A program made the position numbers and the translations under genes. This document shows, one piece after another, positions 16,765 to 25,276 of a DNA stretch of 64,000 bases; position 1 is the first letter of the stretch, and each line of letters begins with the position of its first letter. The DNA lies in contig NZ_JAATJL010000001.1 of NCBI RefSeq assembly GCF_011927905.1, forward strand, positions 1-64,000. The letters are read 5' to 3'. This DNA is from Arthrobacter pigmenti (GTDB taxonomy: Bacteria > Actinomycetota > Actinomycetes > Actinomycetales > Micrococcaceae). The notes under the pieces were generated by a model. It searched no databases. It saw only the letters and a program-made list of their open reading frames with translations, and was not told the DNA's origin.

Positions 16765-18048
16765 TCAGTGGGACGCTTCGACCGGGAAGTCCGCGTCCGA
16801 GGCCACCCGGAACGGCGAAAGCGCCAGCACCAGGGCCGAGACGAGCATCACCGCCGCGGCCACACCCAGCGCGGCGACGCTCCCGAAACCCGTCGCAATA
16901 ACGCCACCCAACGGCGCCCCGACCACGATCATGCCGCGGTTCACCGACCGCCGCGTCGCATTCATCCGGGCGATCAGCGCGTCGGGCGTGACCGCCTGCC
17001 AGTAACCCATCTCGACCGGGCCCTCCGCCCCGAGCGCACACCCGTACAGCACCTGCCCGAGAACGGCCAGCGCGAACGCTGCCCACACCGGCGCCGGCCA
17101 ACTTCCCATACTCCCGTCCCCCGTCGCACCGCCGGCAGCGAGGGGCGCCAGGAGAACGACGACGACGGCGGGTGGTTGCGCGAGCCGCGCCGCGACCACC
17201 ACCCGGCCGGTACCCCAGCGTTCTCCCCAGCGCTGGGACAGGGTGGTTCCGATTACGGCGCCGATTCCGGCGCCGCCGAGGACCAACCCGAGGCCGAGTG
17301 CGCCGAGGCGCAGGTCATTCAGGATCAGCGCCGGCAGCACCGCGCCAAGCATCGCGGAGCCGATGAACCAGAGGTGCGAGCTGAGCGCGAGGGGCCGCAG
17401 CATCCGGTGCCCGTAGATCCAGCGCAGGCCTTCGGCGATGCGGGTGCGTACCGGCGTGGTACTCCGTGCAGGCCGATCACCGGCGGGAACGGTGAGGAGG
17501 GTGAGGCCCGAGAAGAGGTAGCTCGCGGCGTCGAGCAGGAGCGCGAACGGCGCGCTGAGCAGCGCCACTATGCCACCGGCGACTGCGCCGCCCGAGGTTT
17601 GCGCGACGGTCTCGCTCTGCTGGAGGCGTGCATTCGCACGAACCAGCTGGGAGCGCGGCACGAGTTGCGGCAGGAAGGACTGGTAGGCGGCGTCGCTCAT
17701 CAGCGCGAGCGTCCCGAACGCGAACATCAGGATCAGAAGCGCGGGGAGGCCGATGACGCCGGTCGCCCCGAGGAGACAGAGCACAGCCAGGATGGTTGCC
17801 CGGCCGAGGTCCCCGGTGATCATGACGGTGCGTCGCCGGAACCGGTCCACCCAGATTCCCGCGAGCAGCCCGAAGAGCAGATACGGCAGCCAGCGGGCGG
17901 CGTTGACCAACCCCTGATCCAGTGCGGTGCCATCCATCGTGACGAGGATGAGCACCGAGAGCGCAACGGTGGTCAGGTAGGTCCCGAAGTCCGAGACCGA
18001 CGACGCCGCCCAGAACCGTACGAACGCTGGATTCCGGCGCAGCTGCAT
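16765..18048 (-). CDS. MFS transporter (EntS-like)
   Basis: A 427-residue major facilitator with about 12 hydrophobic segments. It opens with the M-Q-L-R-R-N-P-A-F-V-R-F-W-A-A motif common to the MFS_3/EntS-like branch and carries G-I-W-V-D-R-F-R-R-R in the loop between helices 2 and 3. Such proteins export siderophores, macrolides or other small molecules; no substrate can be named. ATG 18048 lies 4 nt after the upstream stop. An alternative start at 18099 would overlap that gene. Confidence 0.8.
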   Translation of the reverse strand: MQLRRNPAFVRFWAASSVSDFGTYLTTVALSVLILVTMDGTALDQGLVNAARWLPYLLFGLLAGIWVDRFRRRTVMITGDLGRATILAVLCLLGATGVIGLPALLILMFAFGTLALMSDAAYQSFLPQLVPRSQLVRANARLQQSETVAQTSGGAVAGGIVALLSAPFALLLDAASYLFSGLTLLTVPAGDRPARSTTPVRTRIAEGLRWIYGHRMLRPLALSSHLWFIGSAMLGAVLPALILNDLRLGALGLGLVLGGAGIGAVIGTTLSQRWGERWGTGRVVVAARLAQPPAVVVVLLAPLAAGGATGDGSMGSWPAPVWAAFALAVLGQVLYGCALGAEGPVEMGYWQAVTPDALIARMNATRRSVNRGMIVVGAPLGGVIATGFGSVAALGVAAAVMLVSALVLALSPFRVASDADFPVEASH

Positions 18049-18052
18049 GACG

Positions 18053-18901
18053 TCAGGACGCGCGGGCGAGCTGGCGGATTGGGATCCAGCGCGAGGCAAG
18101 GCGGCGGTAAGCGGCGGCGGCGCCGGTCATGTCCGCTTCCGCGAGGCATTCAATGCCCATCCGCACGTCCATGGGTGATTCATCGGGGAAGACTAGGTCA
18201 GCGACCGGGCCGTAGTCCAGCTCGACGACGGCGTCCCGGCGGAACAGTTCCAGCCACTCGGTGAGCTCGGTGAGGTCCTCCAGCAGGTCCAACTCGGGCG
18301 CGGCGATGGCGAGGCTCGCGACCGCCCGGCGCGCGCGGTCGATGCACTCGCTGATGGTGACTGCTACGCGCACGGTGTGGACTTCGCCGTCGTCGTCCAC
18401 TACGTCCGTGAGATCGTCCTCGTGGATCAGGACGAACCAGGAAAACGGCACACCCCACGTGGCGGAGCGCGTGTGCAGCTTCGCGGTGGACTCAGAGAGT
18501 GTTTCGGGGTCCAGGCGGGCCTGCTGCGCCTCACGGGCAACTTCGGGGAGCAACACGTCCATGAGGGGCCCGCGGATGGTCTGCTCAAGTGACTCCGCGG
18601 CCAGCGAAGTGCGGACCGCCAACTGGTTGGGGCAGTAATACGGGGCCGTAGTCCCATTGCTGCGCGGGTAGTGAAGCACGCGCACCAGATCCGGTTCGTG
18701 GTGCGGGAACGGATCCGAGACGAGCCTGGTGATCCGCCGGAGGGCATCGACGCGGTCGAGGTCCTCGGTGACGTGCCGTTCACGCGTCCGCTGCTCCAGG
18801 ATGGCAAGCTGCTGGGCGTCACTGAAGGCGTCAAGCGGCTCATAGACCCGCAGGAAGGAAACGTAGGGGAAGCTCCGGCCCGAGCCCGGTGCGCTTGCCA
18901 C
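18053..18901 (-). CDS. Conserved actinobacterial protein of unknown function
   Basis: A 282-residue soluble, acidic protein with no signal peptide or membrane segment. It contains S-N-G-T-T-A-P-Y-Y-C-P-N-Q and W-G-V-P-F-S-W-F-V-L, and many helical stretches. I recognise it only as a conserved Micrococcales hypothetical, possibly DUF8083. It sits 3 nt after xthA and 4 nt before the MFS gene on the same strand, so the three probably form one transcript. No catalytic motif is evident. Confidence 0.6.
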   Translation of the reverse strand: MASAPGSGRSFPYVSFLRVYEPLDAFSDAQQLAILEQRTRERHVTEDLDRVDALRRITRLVSDPFPHHEPDLVRVLHYPRSNGTTAPYYCPNQLAVRTSLAAESLEQTIRGPLMDVLLPEVAREAQQARLDPETLSESTAKLHTRSATWGVPFSWFVLIHEDDLTDVVDDDGEVHTVRVAVTISECIDRARRAVASLAIAAPELDLLEDLTELTEWLELFRRDAVVELDYGPVADLVFPDESPMDVRMGIECLAEADMTGAAAAYRRLASRWIPIRQLARAS

Positions 18902-18904
18902 TGG

Positions 18905-19705
18905 TCAGTCCAGCTCTACGACGACGGGAGCGTGGTCCGACGCGCCCTTGCCCTTGCGCTCCTCGCGGTCGATCGAGGCGCCGCTGACCCGCTGTGCAAG
19001 GGCGGGGGAGGCAAGCACGAAGTCGATGCGCATGCCCATCTTCTTCGGGAAGCTGAGCTGCTTGTAGTCCCAGTAGGTGTAGACGCCGGGGCCGGGGGTG
19101 TAGGGGCGGACGACGTCGGTGAAACCGGAATCCTCGAAGGCCGCGAACGCTGCGCGTTCCGGAGGGCTGACGTGTGTGTATCCGTTGCGGAGGAAAAGTT
19201 CGTTGTCCCAGACATCCTCTTCGCGCGGTGCGATGTTCCAGTCGCCGGTGAGGGCAACCTGCGCGGTGGGGTCAGCTTCGAGGACCCCGACGGCGTGCTT
19301 GCGCAGGAGTTCGAGCCACTCGATCTTGTACGGCATGTGGGGATCATCCAGCGCACGCCCGTTCGGCACGTACAGACTCCAGACGCGCACCCCGCCGCAG
19401 GTTGCGCCGATCGCGCGGGCCTCCTGTACCGGATCCGCGTCCTTGCCGAAGACCGGCTGATCCGGGAAGGTACGCTCGACGTCCTCAAGCCCCACCCGGG
19501 AGGCGATCGCGACGCCGTTCCACTGGCTCACACCAAAATGCGCAACCTCGTAGCCGCTCTTCTCGAACAGTTCCCAGGGGAAATTATCGTCCTTGCACTT
19601 GGTTTCCTGGATGGCGAGGACATCGACGTCGGAGCGGCCCAGCCAGGCCTCAACACGGTCTGCACGGGCTCGGAGGGAATTAACGTTCCAGGTGGCAATC
19701 TTCAC
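18905..19705 (-). CDS. xthA: Exodeoxyribonuclease III
   Basis: A 266-residue EEP-fold nuclease. K-I-A-T-W-N-V-N-S at the N-terminus, the metal-binding Glu in I-Q-E-T-K, G-D-W-N, and the closing S-D-H-A-P-V-V are all present. It cleaves at abasic sites and trims 3' ends in base excision repair. GTG 19705 gives the family N-terminus and lies 7 nt behind TAACGT (19713-19718), so the mRNA is probably leaderless. It is divergent from the histidine kinase gene. Confidence 0.9.
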   Translation of the reverse strand: MKIATWNVNSLRARADRVEAWLGRSDVDVLAIQETKCKDDNFPWELFEKSGYEVAHFGVSQWNGVAIASRVGLEDVERTFPDQPVFGKDADPVQEARAIGATCGGVRVWSLYVPNGRALDDPHMPYKIEWLELLRKHAVGVLEADPTAQVALTGDWNIAPREEDVWDNELFLRNGYTHVSPPERAAFAAFEDSGFTDVVRPYTPGPGVYTYWDYKQLSFPKKMGMRIDFVLASPALAQRVSGASIDREERKGKGASDHAPVVVELD

Positions 19706-19788
19706 AGACGCTACGTTACCGAAGATGGCTGGCATTCCCTGATGCGCCCAGACACGCGTTCTCATCCTGCACAGATAACCTTGCGCTT

Positions 19789-21213
19789 ATGTCGAGCAGC
19801 ATCGGGGCCAGGGCGTGGGCCTCCAGCATCCGGGTCCGCATCATCGCCGTCGTGGCCGGCCTGCTGGCGCTGTCCTCAATCGGCTCGGTGCTGCTGCTGC
19901 GCGTGGTCCTGTTCGAACGGCTCCAGGAAGAGATCGCCACCAGCCTCGATCGCGAGGCCGAGGAGTTCCAGCTGCTGGCCGGTGGACTGGATCCGCGCAC
20001 CGGCCAGCCGTTTGGAAATGACCTGACGGCCATCTTCGATGTCTACTTCTCGCGGGAAATTGCCGACGAGGGAGAGACGCTGATGGCCTACATCGACGGG
20101 GAACTCTATGAATCCAGCCGCGCCGCAGCGGTGCCGGACCTCGAGGACTTCTCTCCCGCCGTCGACTACTGGCTTTCCCGGACCGAGGTTGAGCGCGGGC
20201 GCCGGGATACAGAGGCGGGGGAGGCACAATACGTGGTCATCCCGCTGATGGGTGAGCCGAACAACGGCGTCATGGTGATCGCGAACTTCCCGGCCTTCGA
20301 GCAGAGCGAGATCGACAGTGCGGTGCAGACCCAGCTCGTGGTGCAACTGGGAACAGCTGTCCTGGCGACCCTGCTTGGAATGGCGCTCGCGGGGCGGATC
20401 CTTCGTCCGCTGCGCTCGCTCGCGGAGACCGCACTGAGCATCTCGGAAACCGACCTGACCAAGCGGATCGACATCCGTGGGCGGGATGAGGCATCCCGCA
20501 TCGCGGAGGCCTTCAACGACATGCTCGAGCGCCTCGACCAGGCCTTCACCACGCAGCGCCAGTTCCTGGACGACACGAGCCACGAACTGCGTTCACCGCT
20601 CACGGTGATCCGCGGGCACATTGAACTGCTGGAACTGGACGAGACGCCTCAGGAGCGTGCGGCGACAATCGCTTTGGTGACCGATGAGATCGACCGGATG
20701 AACCAGATTGTCTCCGACCTCTTCCTGCTGGCGAAAGCTGAGCAGCCCGACTTCCTGCACCTCGAAAGCATCAACCTGCGCGACCTCGTGCTGAGCATGC
20801 ACCGGAAGATGACCGCCCTCGGCAAACGGGACTGGCAGGTGCAGGTCCCGCCGTCAACGCGCTTCACCGGCGACCGTCACCGGCTCACCCAGGCGATGCT
20901 CCAGCTCGCGGACAACGCCGTGAAACATACCGACGACGACGCCGCCATCCGGTTGGGCGCCGACGTCGCCAAGGGGCAGATCCGCCTGTGGCTTGCGGAC
21001 AGCGGGGCGGGAATTGCCGACGTCGACGCCGAGCACATCTTCACAAGGTTCCGGAAAGGGACGGTGAATGTGCCGGGAGGTCATCCGAACCGTGGTGGGG
21101 CGGGCCTGGGGCTTTCGATCGTGAGCGCGATTGCCGAGGCGCACCACGGCTCGGCGGCGCTCGTGGAGAAGCCGGGCTGGGGTGCCTGCTTCCAGATCAC
21201 GCTGCGGCGGTAA
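19789..21213 (+). CDS. Orphan sensor histidine kinase
   Basis: A 474-residue two-pass membrane kinase. TM1 is about residues 16-40, then an extracytoplasmic domain of about 140 residues, TM2 about 184-205, and HAMP. The HisKA helix has the phospho-accepting His265 in D-T-S-H-E-L-R-S-P-L, and the ATPase has an N box (A-D-N-A-V-K-H-T), D-S-G-A-G-I and G-L-G-L-S-I-V. No response regulator gene is next to it on either strand. The ATG is 7 nt behind TAACCT (19776-19781), pointing to a leaderless mRNA. Confidence 0.9.
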   Translation: MSSSIGARAWASSIRVRIIAVVAGLLALSSIGSVLLLRVVLFERLQEEIATSLDREAEEFQLLAGGLDPRTGQPFGNDLTAIFDVYFSREIADEGETLMAYIDGELYESSRAAAVPDLEDFSPAVDYWLSRTEVERGRRDTEAGEAQYVVIPLMGEPNNGVMVIANFPAFEQSEIDSAVQTQLVVQLGTAVLATLLGMALAGRILRPLRSLAETALSISETDLTKRIDIRGRDEASRIAEAFNDMLERLDQAFTTQRQFLDDTSHELRSPLTVIRGHIELLELDETPQERAATIALVTDEIDRMNQIVSDLFLLAKAEQPDFLHLESINLRDLVLSMHRKMTALGKRDWQVQVPPSTRFTGDRHRLTQAMLQLADNAVKHTDDDAAIRLGADVAKGQIRLWLADSGAGIADVDAEHIFTRFRKGTVNVPGGHPNRGGAGLGLSIVSAIAEAHHGSAALVEKPGWGACFQITLRR

Positions 21214-21229
21214 CTCCTCAGAGGGCTGC

Positions 21230-22051
21230 TCAGCGCCACCAGTTGTCGAGGATGCTGACCGGTACGGTGCGCTTGTGGCGGGTCATCGTGTACCGGCGTT
21301 CGATGGCGTGTGCAGCCTCCTCGGGCACTTCGCGGCCCTCGAGGTAGTCATCGATCTGCTCATAGGTGAGGCCGAGTTCATGCTCGTCGGTCTGGCCGGG
21401 ATTCTCGTCGAGCAGGTCCGCCGTCGGAATCTTGTTGTAGAGGCGTTCCTCGGCGCCGAGCTCCTTGAGGACCTGCCGGTTCTGGCGCTTGTTGAGGCCG
21501 AACAGGGGCAGGACGTCCGCGCCGCCGTCGCCGTACTTGGTGAAGAATCCGGTCACTGACTCGGCGCCGTGGTCCGTGCCGATGACCAGGAGGTTGTGTT
21601 CACCGGCTACGGCGTACTGGGCGATCATGCGGGCACGGGCTTTGACGTTGCCCTTGTTGAAGTCGGACATTTCGACGCCGGCCGCGCTGGCAAACTCGTT
21701 CTCGAATCCGTCGACGGCCGGGGCGACGTTGTACACCACGGACTCACTCGGCTGGATGAATGCGAGGGCTGCCTGGGCGTCGTCCTCGTCGTGCTGGACC
21801 TTGTAGGGAAGCCGGACGGCGACAAACCGCGCATCCGTTCCTTCTTCCTTCAACTCGTCCACCGCGAGCTGGGCAAGCTTCCCCGCCAGCGTGGAATCGA
21901 GCCCGCCGCTGATGCCGAGAACGAAACCTTTCGTGCCGGTCGCCTGAACGTAATCCTTCAGGAAGCCAACGCGGCGGCGGATCTCCTCCTGCGGGTCAAT
22001 GGTGGGGCGTACGCCCATTTCCTCGATGATTTTCGCCTGGAGTTCGCGCAT
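21230..22051 (-). CDS. nadE: NH3-dependent NAD synthetase
   Basis: A 273-residue NadE of the short ammonia-dependent class, without a glutaminase domain. The pyrophosphatase loop is S-G-G-L-D-S-T near residue 49, and [20 protein letters not shown] is nearly complete to the family pattern. It adenylates and amidates nicotinate adenine dinucleotide to NAD. The ATG is 7 nt behind TACCCT (22059-22064), so it is probably leaderless. Its stop faces the kinase stop 16 nt away. Confidence 0.92.
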   Translation of the reverse strand: MRELQAKIIEEMGVRPTIDPQEEIRRRVGFLKDYVQATGTKGFVLGISGGLDSTLAGKLAQLAVDELKEEGTDARFVAVRLPYKVQHDEDDAQAALAFIQPSESVVYNVAPAVDGFENEFASAAGVEMSDFNKGNVKARARMIAQYAVAGEHNLLVIGTDHGAESVTGFFTKYGDGGADVLPLFGLNKRQNRQVLKELGAEERLYNKIPTADLLDENPGQTDEHELGLTYEQIDDYLEGREVPEEAAHAIERRYTMTRHKRTVPVSILDNWWR

Positions 22052-22078
22052 GGGCTTTAGGGTACTACGCGAGGAAAG

Positions 22079-23077
22079 CTACTGCTTGAACGCCGAATCG
22101 AACGACGACGACGACGGCGCGAAGTCGAACTTCTTCAGGAACGCCAGCGCCTCCGGAGCGCCCTCAAGCCGGTCCATCCCGGCGTCCTCCCACTCCACGG
22201 AGATGGGGCCGTCGTAGCCAATAGCGGTCAGGGCACGGAAGCTGTCCTCCCACGGGACGTCTCCGCGGCCTGTCGAGACGAAGTCCCAACCCCGCCGCGG
22301 GTCGCCCCATGGCAGGTGTGAGGACAGGATCCCGTTCCGTCCGCCGCCCATTCGCATCTTCGTGTCCTTGCAGTCCACGTGGTAGATGCGGTCCGCGAAG
22401 TCGGAGATGAACGCCACCGGGTCAATCTGCTGCCACAGAAAGTGGCTCGGGTCCCAGTTCAAGCCGAACGCGGGCCGGTTCCCGACGGCGTCGAGCGCCC
22501 GCCGGGTGGACCAGTAGTCGTAGGCGATCTCTGACGGGTGAACCTCGTGCGCGAACCGGACGCCGCACTCGTCGAAGACGTCGAGGATCGGGTTCCAGCG
22601 GTCCGCGAAGTCGGTGTAGCCGGCGTCGATCACGTCCTGGCCCACGGGAGGAAACATTGCCACGTACTGCCAGATGGAGGAACCGGTGAACCCGACGACG
22701 GTCTTCACACCAAGCCTCTGCGCAAGCCGTGCGGTGTGCTTCATTTCCTCCGCGGCGCGTTGCCGGACGCCCTCCGGTTTGCCGTCGCCCCACACCCTCG
22801 GGCCAACGATCGGCTGGTGCCGGAAGTCAATGGGATCATCACACACCGCCTGGCCCTTGAGGTGGTTGGAGATGGCCCAGACTTTAAGCCCGTTGCGTTC
22901 CAGGATGTCGAGGCGGTCCTGGATGTACGCGTCGTCGTCCCAGCGCCACGCATCCAGATGGTCACCGGATACTGCGATCTCCAGCCCGTCGTAACCCCAC
23001 TGACCGGCGAGCTCGGCCACCTTCTCGAACGGCAGGTCGGCCCACTGGCCGGTGAAGAGCGTGAAGTTTCGTCTCAT
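22079..23077 (-). CDS. Sugar phosphate isomerase/epimerase-like TIM barrel (AP_endonuc_2)
   Basis: A 332-residue xylose-isomerase-like barrel. Likely metal ligands are Glu in H-E-V-H-P-S, Asp/His in N-W-D-P-S-H-F, His in Y-H-V-D-C-K-D, and Glu in V-E-W-E-D. This subfamily usually travels with Gfo/Idh/MocA oxidoreductases in catabolic clusters and includes inosose dehydratase-like and keto-glycoside lyase-like enzymes. GGAG precedes the ATG. It ends the minus-strand operon that begins with the importer ATPase. The substrate is unknown. Confidence 0.8.
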   Translation of the reverse strand: MRRNFTLFTGQWADLPFEKVAELAGQWGYDGLEIAVSGDHLDAWRWDDDAYIQDRLDILERNGLKVWAISNHLKGQAVCDDPIDFRHQPIVGPRVWGDGKPEGVRQRAAEEMKHTARLAQRLGVKTVVGFTGSSIWQYVAMFPPVGQDVIDAGYTDFADRWNPILDVFDECGVRFAHEVHPSEIAYDYWSTRRALDAVGNRPAFGLNWDPSHFLWQQIDPVAFISDFADRIYHVDCKDTKMRMGGGRNGILSSHLPWGDPRRGWDFVSTGRGDVPWEDSFRALTAIGYDGPISVEWEDAGMDRLEGAPEALAFLKKFDFAPSSSSFDSAFKQ

Positions 23078-23125
23078 GGGTGTCTCCTTGCGGCGGCGGT
23101 TCAGGATTCGGCGGCGGTTCAGGGT

Positions 23126-24295
23126 TCAGAGTACGACGGCGGCGCCGGACTGCGCCGCAGACGTTTCGATCGCGGCGAGGACCTTCTGAACCTCCAGGCC
23201 GTCCTCGAACGACGGCGACGGTGCGGTTCCGGTCCGGATGGCGGTGAGGAAGTCGGCCGCCTGGTTGGTGAAGGTGGAGTCCCAGCCAAGAATGTGACCG
23301 GCCGGCCACCATGCCTCAAGGTAGGGGTGTTCGGGCTCGGTGACCGGAATGGTGCGGAACCCCTGGGTTGCGGCGTGCTCGGTTGCGTCGAAGAACTGCA
23401 GCTCGTTCAGCCGCTCGAGGTTGAAAGAGAGGCTGCCGGCCGATCCGTAGATCTCAATCTCGAGCGAGTTCTTGCGCCCGGTGGCGAACCGCGAAACCTC
23501 CAGGCTGGCCACAGCACCGGAGGCAAGGTGCAGGGTGGCCCAGGCGGCGTCGTCGACGGTTACTTCTTCCGGGCCGTCCGGGCCGGTGCGGGTCTTCACG
23601 AAGGTATTCACGGTGCCGGTGAGAGATTCGATGGGCGATCCGCACAGGTACCGCACCTGGTCCGCGGCATGGGACGCGAGGTCGCCCAGCGCCCCGGAAC
23701 CGGCCGTTTGCTGGCGGAGGCGCCAGGTCATGGGCGCGTCCGCGTCGGCGAGCCAATCCTGCAGGTAGCTCACGCGAACCTGCCGGACCTCACCCAGGCG
23801 GCCCTCGGAAATGAGCTTCTTCGCCAGTGCGAGCGCCGGCACCCGGCGGTAGTTGAAGCCCACCATCGACTGGACGCCACGTGCCTGTGCACGCTGGGCG
23901 GCGGCCACCATGAGTTCGGCCTCGGCAAGGGTGTTGGCGAGCGGCTTCTCGACGATCACGTGTTTGCCGGCGTCGAGTGCTGCGATGGCAATCTCGGCGT
24001 GAAGGTGCCCGGGGGTACAGATGTCGACGATGTGAATGTCGTCCCGATCGAGGACCTGGCGCCAGTCGGTGAGGCTTTCCTCCCAGCCGTACTGCTGGGC
24101 AGCCTCTTTGACGTGCCCGGCGTCGCGTCCGACAAGCACTTTCTGTGCAACCTGCGGGGACGGATGGAAGGCGTTGACGTTGCGCCACGCGTTCGAGTGG
24201 GCCTTGCCCATAAACGAGTAACCGAGCACCGCCACACCGAGAGGGCCCGCCTGCACAACGTCCGGGGCAGAGGGGGCCGGCGCCGTCGTCGTCAT
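23126..24295 (-). CDS. Gfo/Idh/MocA-family sugar oxidoreductase
   Basis: A 389-residue NAD(P)-dependent dehydrogenase. The Rossmann motif V-A-V-L-G-Y-S-F-M-G-K-A-H is near residue 20, the catalytic lysine in E-K-P-L-A-N near 128, and the C-terminal substrate domain includes G-D-L-A-S-H-A-A-D. It would oxidise a sugar or cyclitol, often at C2 or C3. It overlaps the epimerase-like gene upstream by 4 nt, so the two steps are probably coupled. Confidence 0.85.
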   Translation of the reverse strand: MTTTAPAPSAPDVVQAGPLGVAVLGYSFMGKAHSNAWRNVNAFHPSPQVAQKVLVGRDAGHVKEAAQQYGWEESLTDWRQVLDRDDIHIVDICTPGHLHAEIAIAALDAGKHVIVEKPLANTLAEAELMVAAAQRAQARGVQSMVGFNYRRVPALALAKKLISEGRLGEVRQVRVSYLQDWLADADAPMTWRLRQQTAGSGALGDLASHAADQVRYLCGSPIESLTGTVNTFVKTRTGPDGPEEVTVDDAAWATLHLASGAVASLEVSRFATGRKNSLEIEIYGSAGSLSFNLERLNELQFFDATEHAATQGFRTIPVTEPEHPYLEAWWPAGHILGWDSTFTNQAADFLTAIRTGTAPSPSFEDGLEVQKVLAAIETSAAQSGAAVVL

Positions 24296-25170
24296 AACTG
24301 CATCTCCTTGATGGTGCTGTTCTGCATGATGCGGAGGAAAGCCAGGCCGTCCTCGGCAAGTTGGTCCTGCGTCTCGGCCAGTGGCCGCCAGATCGAAGCG
24401 GCCGTCGCAATGCTGGCGTTCAGTGCGGTGAAACTCTCGATATTGAGCGCGCCCTTGTACCGGATGCGGTCCAGGGCGTCGAAGATGCCGTCCCAGTCGG
24501 TCTGGTCGCCGCCGGGTGCACCGCGGTCGTTCCCGCAGACCTGCAGGTGGACCAGGTGCTCCCCGGCGGTTTCGATCGCCAGTGCCGAGGACCGCTCCTC
24601 GATACCCAGGTGGTAGGTGTCCAGGGCCAGGCCCACGCCGTGGCCCAGTAGCGGCTCAAGCGCTTCCAACGCCTGGGCAGTGGTGTTGATGAGGGAGGTC
24701 TCGTACCGGTTGAGCGGTTCAATACCCAGTACGACGCCGGCGCTTAGCGCTTCCGCGGCAAGGGGAGCCAGGTTGCGGCGCAGTTCGGCGTAGGCTTCCT
24801 GCCGTTCGGTTTCGCTCATCCGCCACACCCGGCCGGTGGAGGAGTAGAACGGGCCGCAGACGGCGGAAGCACCGACGTCGTGCGCCAACTCGATGCAGGC
24901 GCTCAGATAACGCTGCGTCTCCGCGATGGTCGCAGGGTCTGCTCGCACCAGGTCCCGACCTGGAGCCATGGCCCCGACCACATAGGGCTTCAACCCGGTA
25001 TAGGTCAGGACATCCCGAACTGTTGCCGCTGAAAAGTCCCCAATGTTCTCCAGGGGCAGCTCGACGGCGTCGAAACCCAGGTCCGCGATCCGCCGGAGCA
25101 GGTCCGGCAGGTTTGCGTCCGTGAGTGGGGATGCCCAGACCCAGGTGTTGACGCCGATCGAGCGATGCAT
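24292..25170 (-). CDS. Ketose 3-epimerase-like TIM barrel enzyme
   Basis: A 292-residue barrel that fits the D-tagatose/D-psicose 3-epimerase family well. The motifs are I-E151-P-L-N-R-Y-E-T, D184-T-Y-H187, H-L-Q-V-C-G-N-D-R-G-A-P-G and N-I-E-S-F, which together supply the two catalytic Glu and the metal ligands. ATG 25170 is preceded by AAAGG at 7 nt; ATG 25185 is the alternative. It overlaps the oxidoreductase by 4 nt and follows the inverted repeat at 25189. Confidence 0.82.
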   Translation of the reverse strand: MHRSIGVNTWVWASPLTDANLPDLLRRIADLGFDAVELPLENIGDFSAATVRDVLTYTGLKPYVVGAMAPGRDLVRADPATIAETQRYLSACIELAHDVGASAVCGPFYSSTGRVWRMSETERQEAYAELRRNLAPLAAEALSAGVVLGIEPLNRYETSLINTTAQALEALEPLLGHGVGLALDTYHLGIEERSSALAIETAGEHLVHLQVCGNDRGAPGGDQTDWDGIFDALDRIRYKGALNIESFTALNASIATAASIWRPLAETQDQLAEDGLAFLRIMQNSTIKEMQL

Positions 25171-25188
25171 GTTGTTGCCTTTCATTGC

Positions 25189-25259
25189 ATCGACTCTCCC
25201 CAAATGGTTGTTCTGGACGCCGAATACGGGCTGGGAAGCGCCATTTGGGGAGAGTCGAT
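25189..25259. repeat. Dispersed inverted repeat, copy A
   Basis: ATCGACTCTCCCCAAATGG (25189-25207) and its exact complement (25241-25259) form perfect 19 bp arms around 33 nt. It starts 17 nt behind the binding-protein stop codon on the minus strand, before the epimerase gene. The same arms recur at 48885-48952. In RNA it would be a strong hairpin protecting or ending the binding-protein message. Confidence 0.85.
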
Positions 25260-25276
25260 ACAGGGTGAACCGGTGG

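Noticed and set aside
16768-18264. 498-codon plus-strand frame rich in Arg, Gly, Glu and His
   Set aside because: It is the complement of the MFS gene. Its skewed composition and lack of domains mark it as a shadow.
18671-20026. 451-codon plus-strand frame
   Set aside because: It runs across the antisense of two genes (unknown protein and xthA) and into the histidine kinase, with no recognisable domain.
22538-24616. 692-codon open frame on the plus strand
   Set aside because: It is antisense to two genes with complete motifs (TIM barrel and Gfo/Idh/MocA oxidoreductase). High GC content keeps such frames open. No domain is readable in it.
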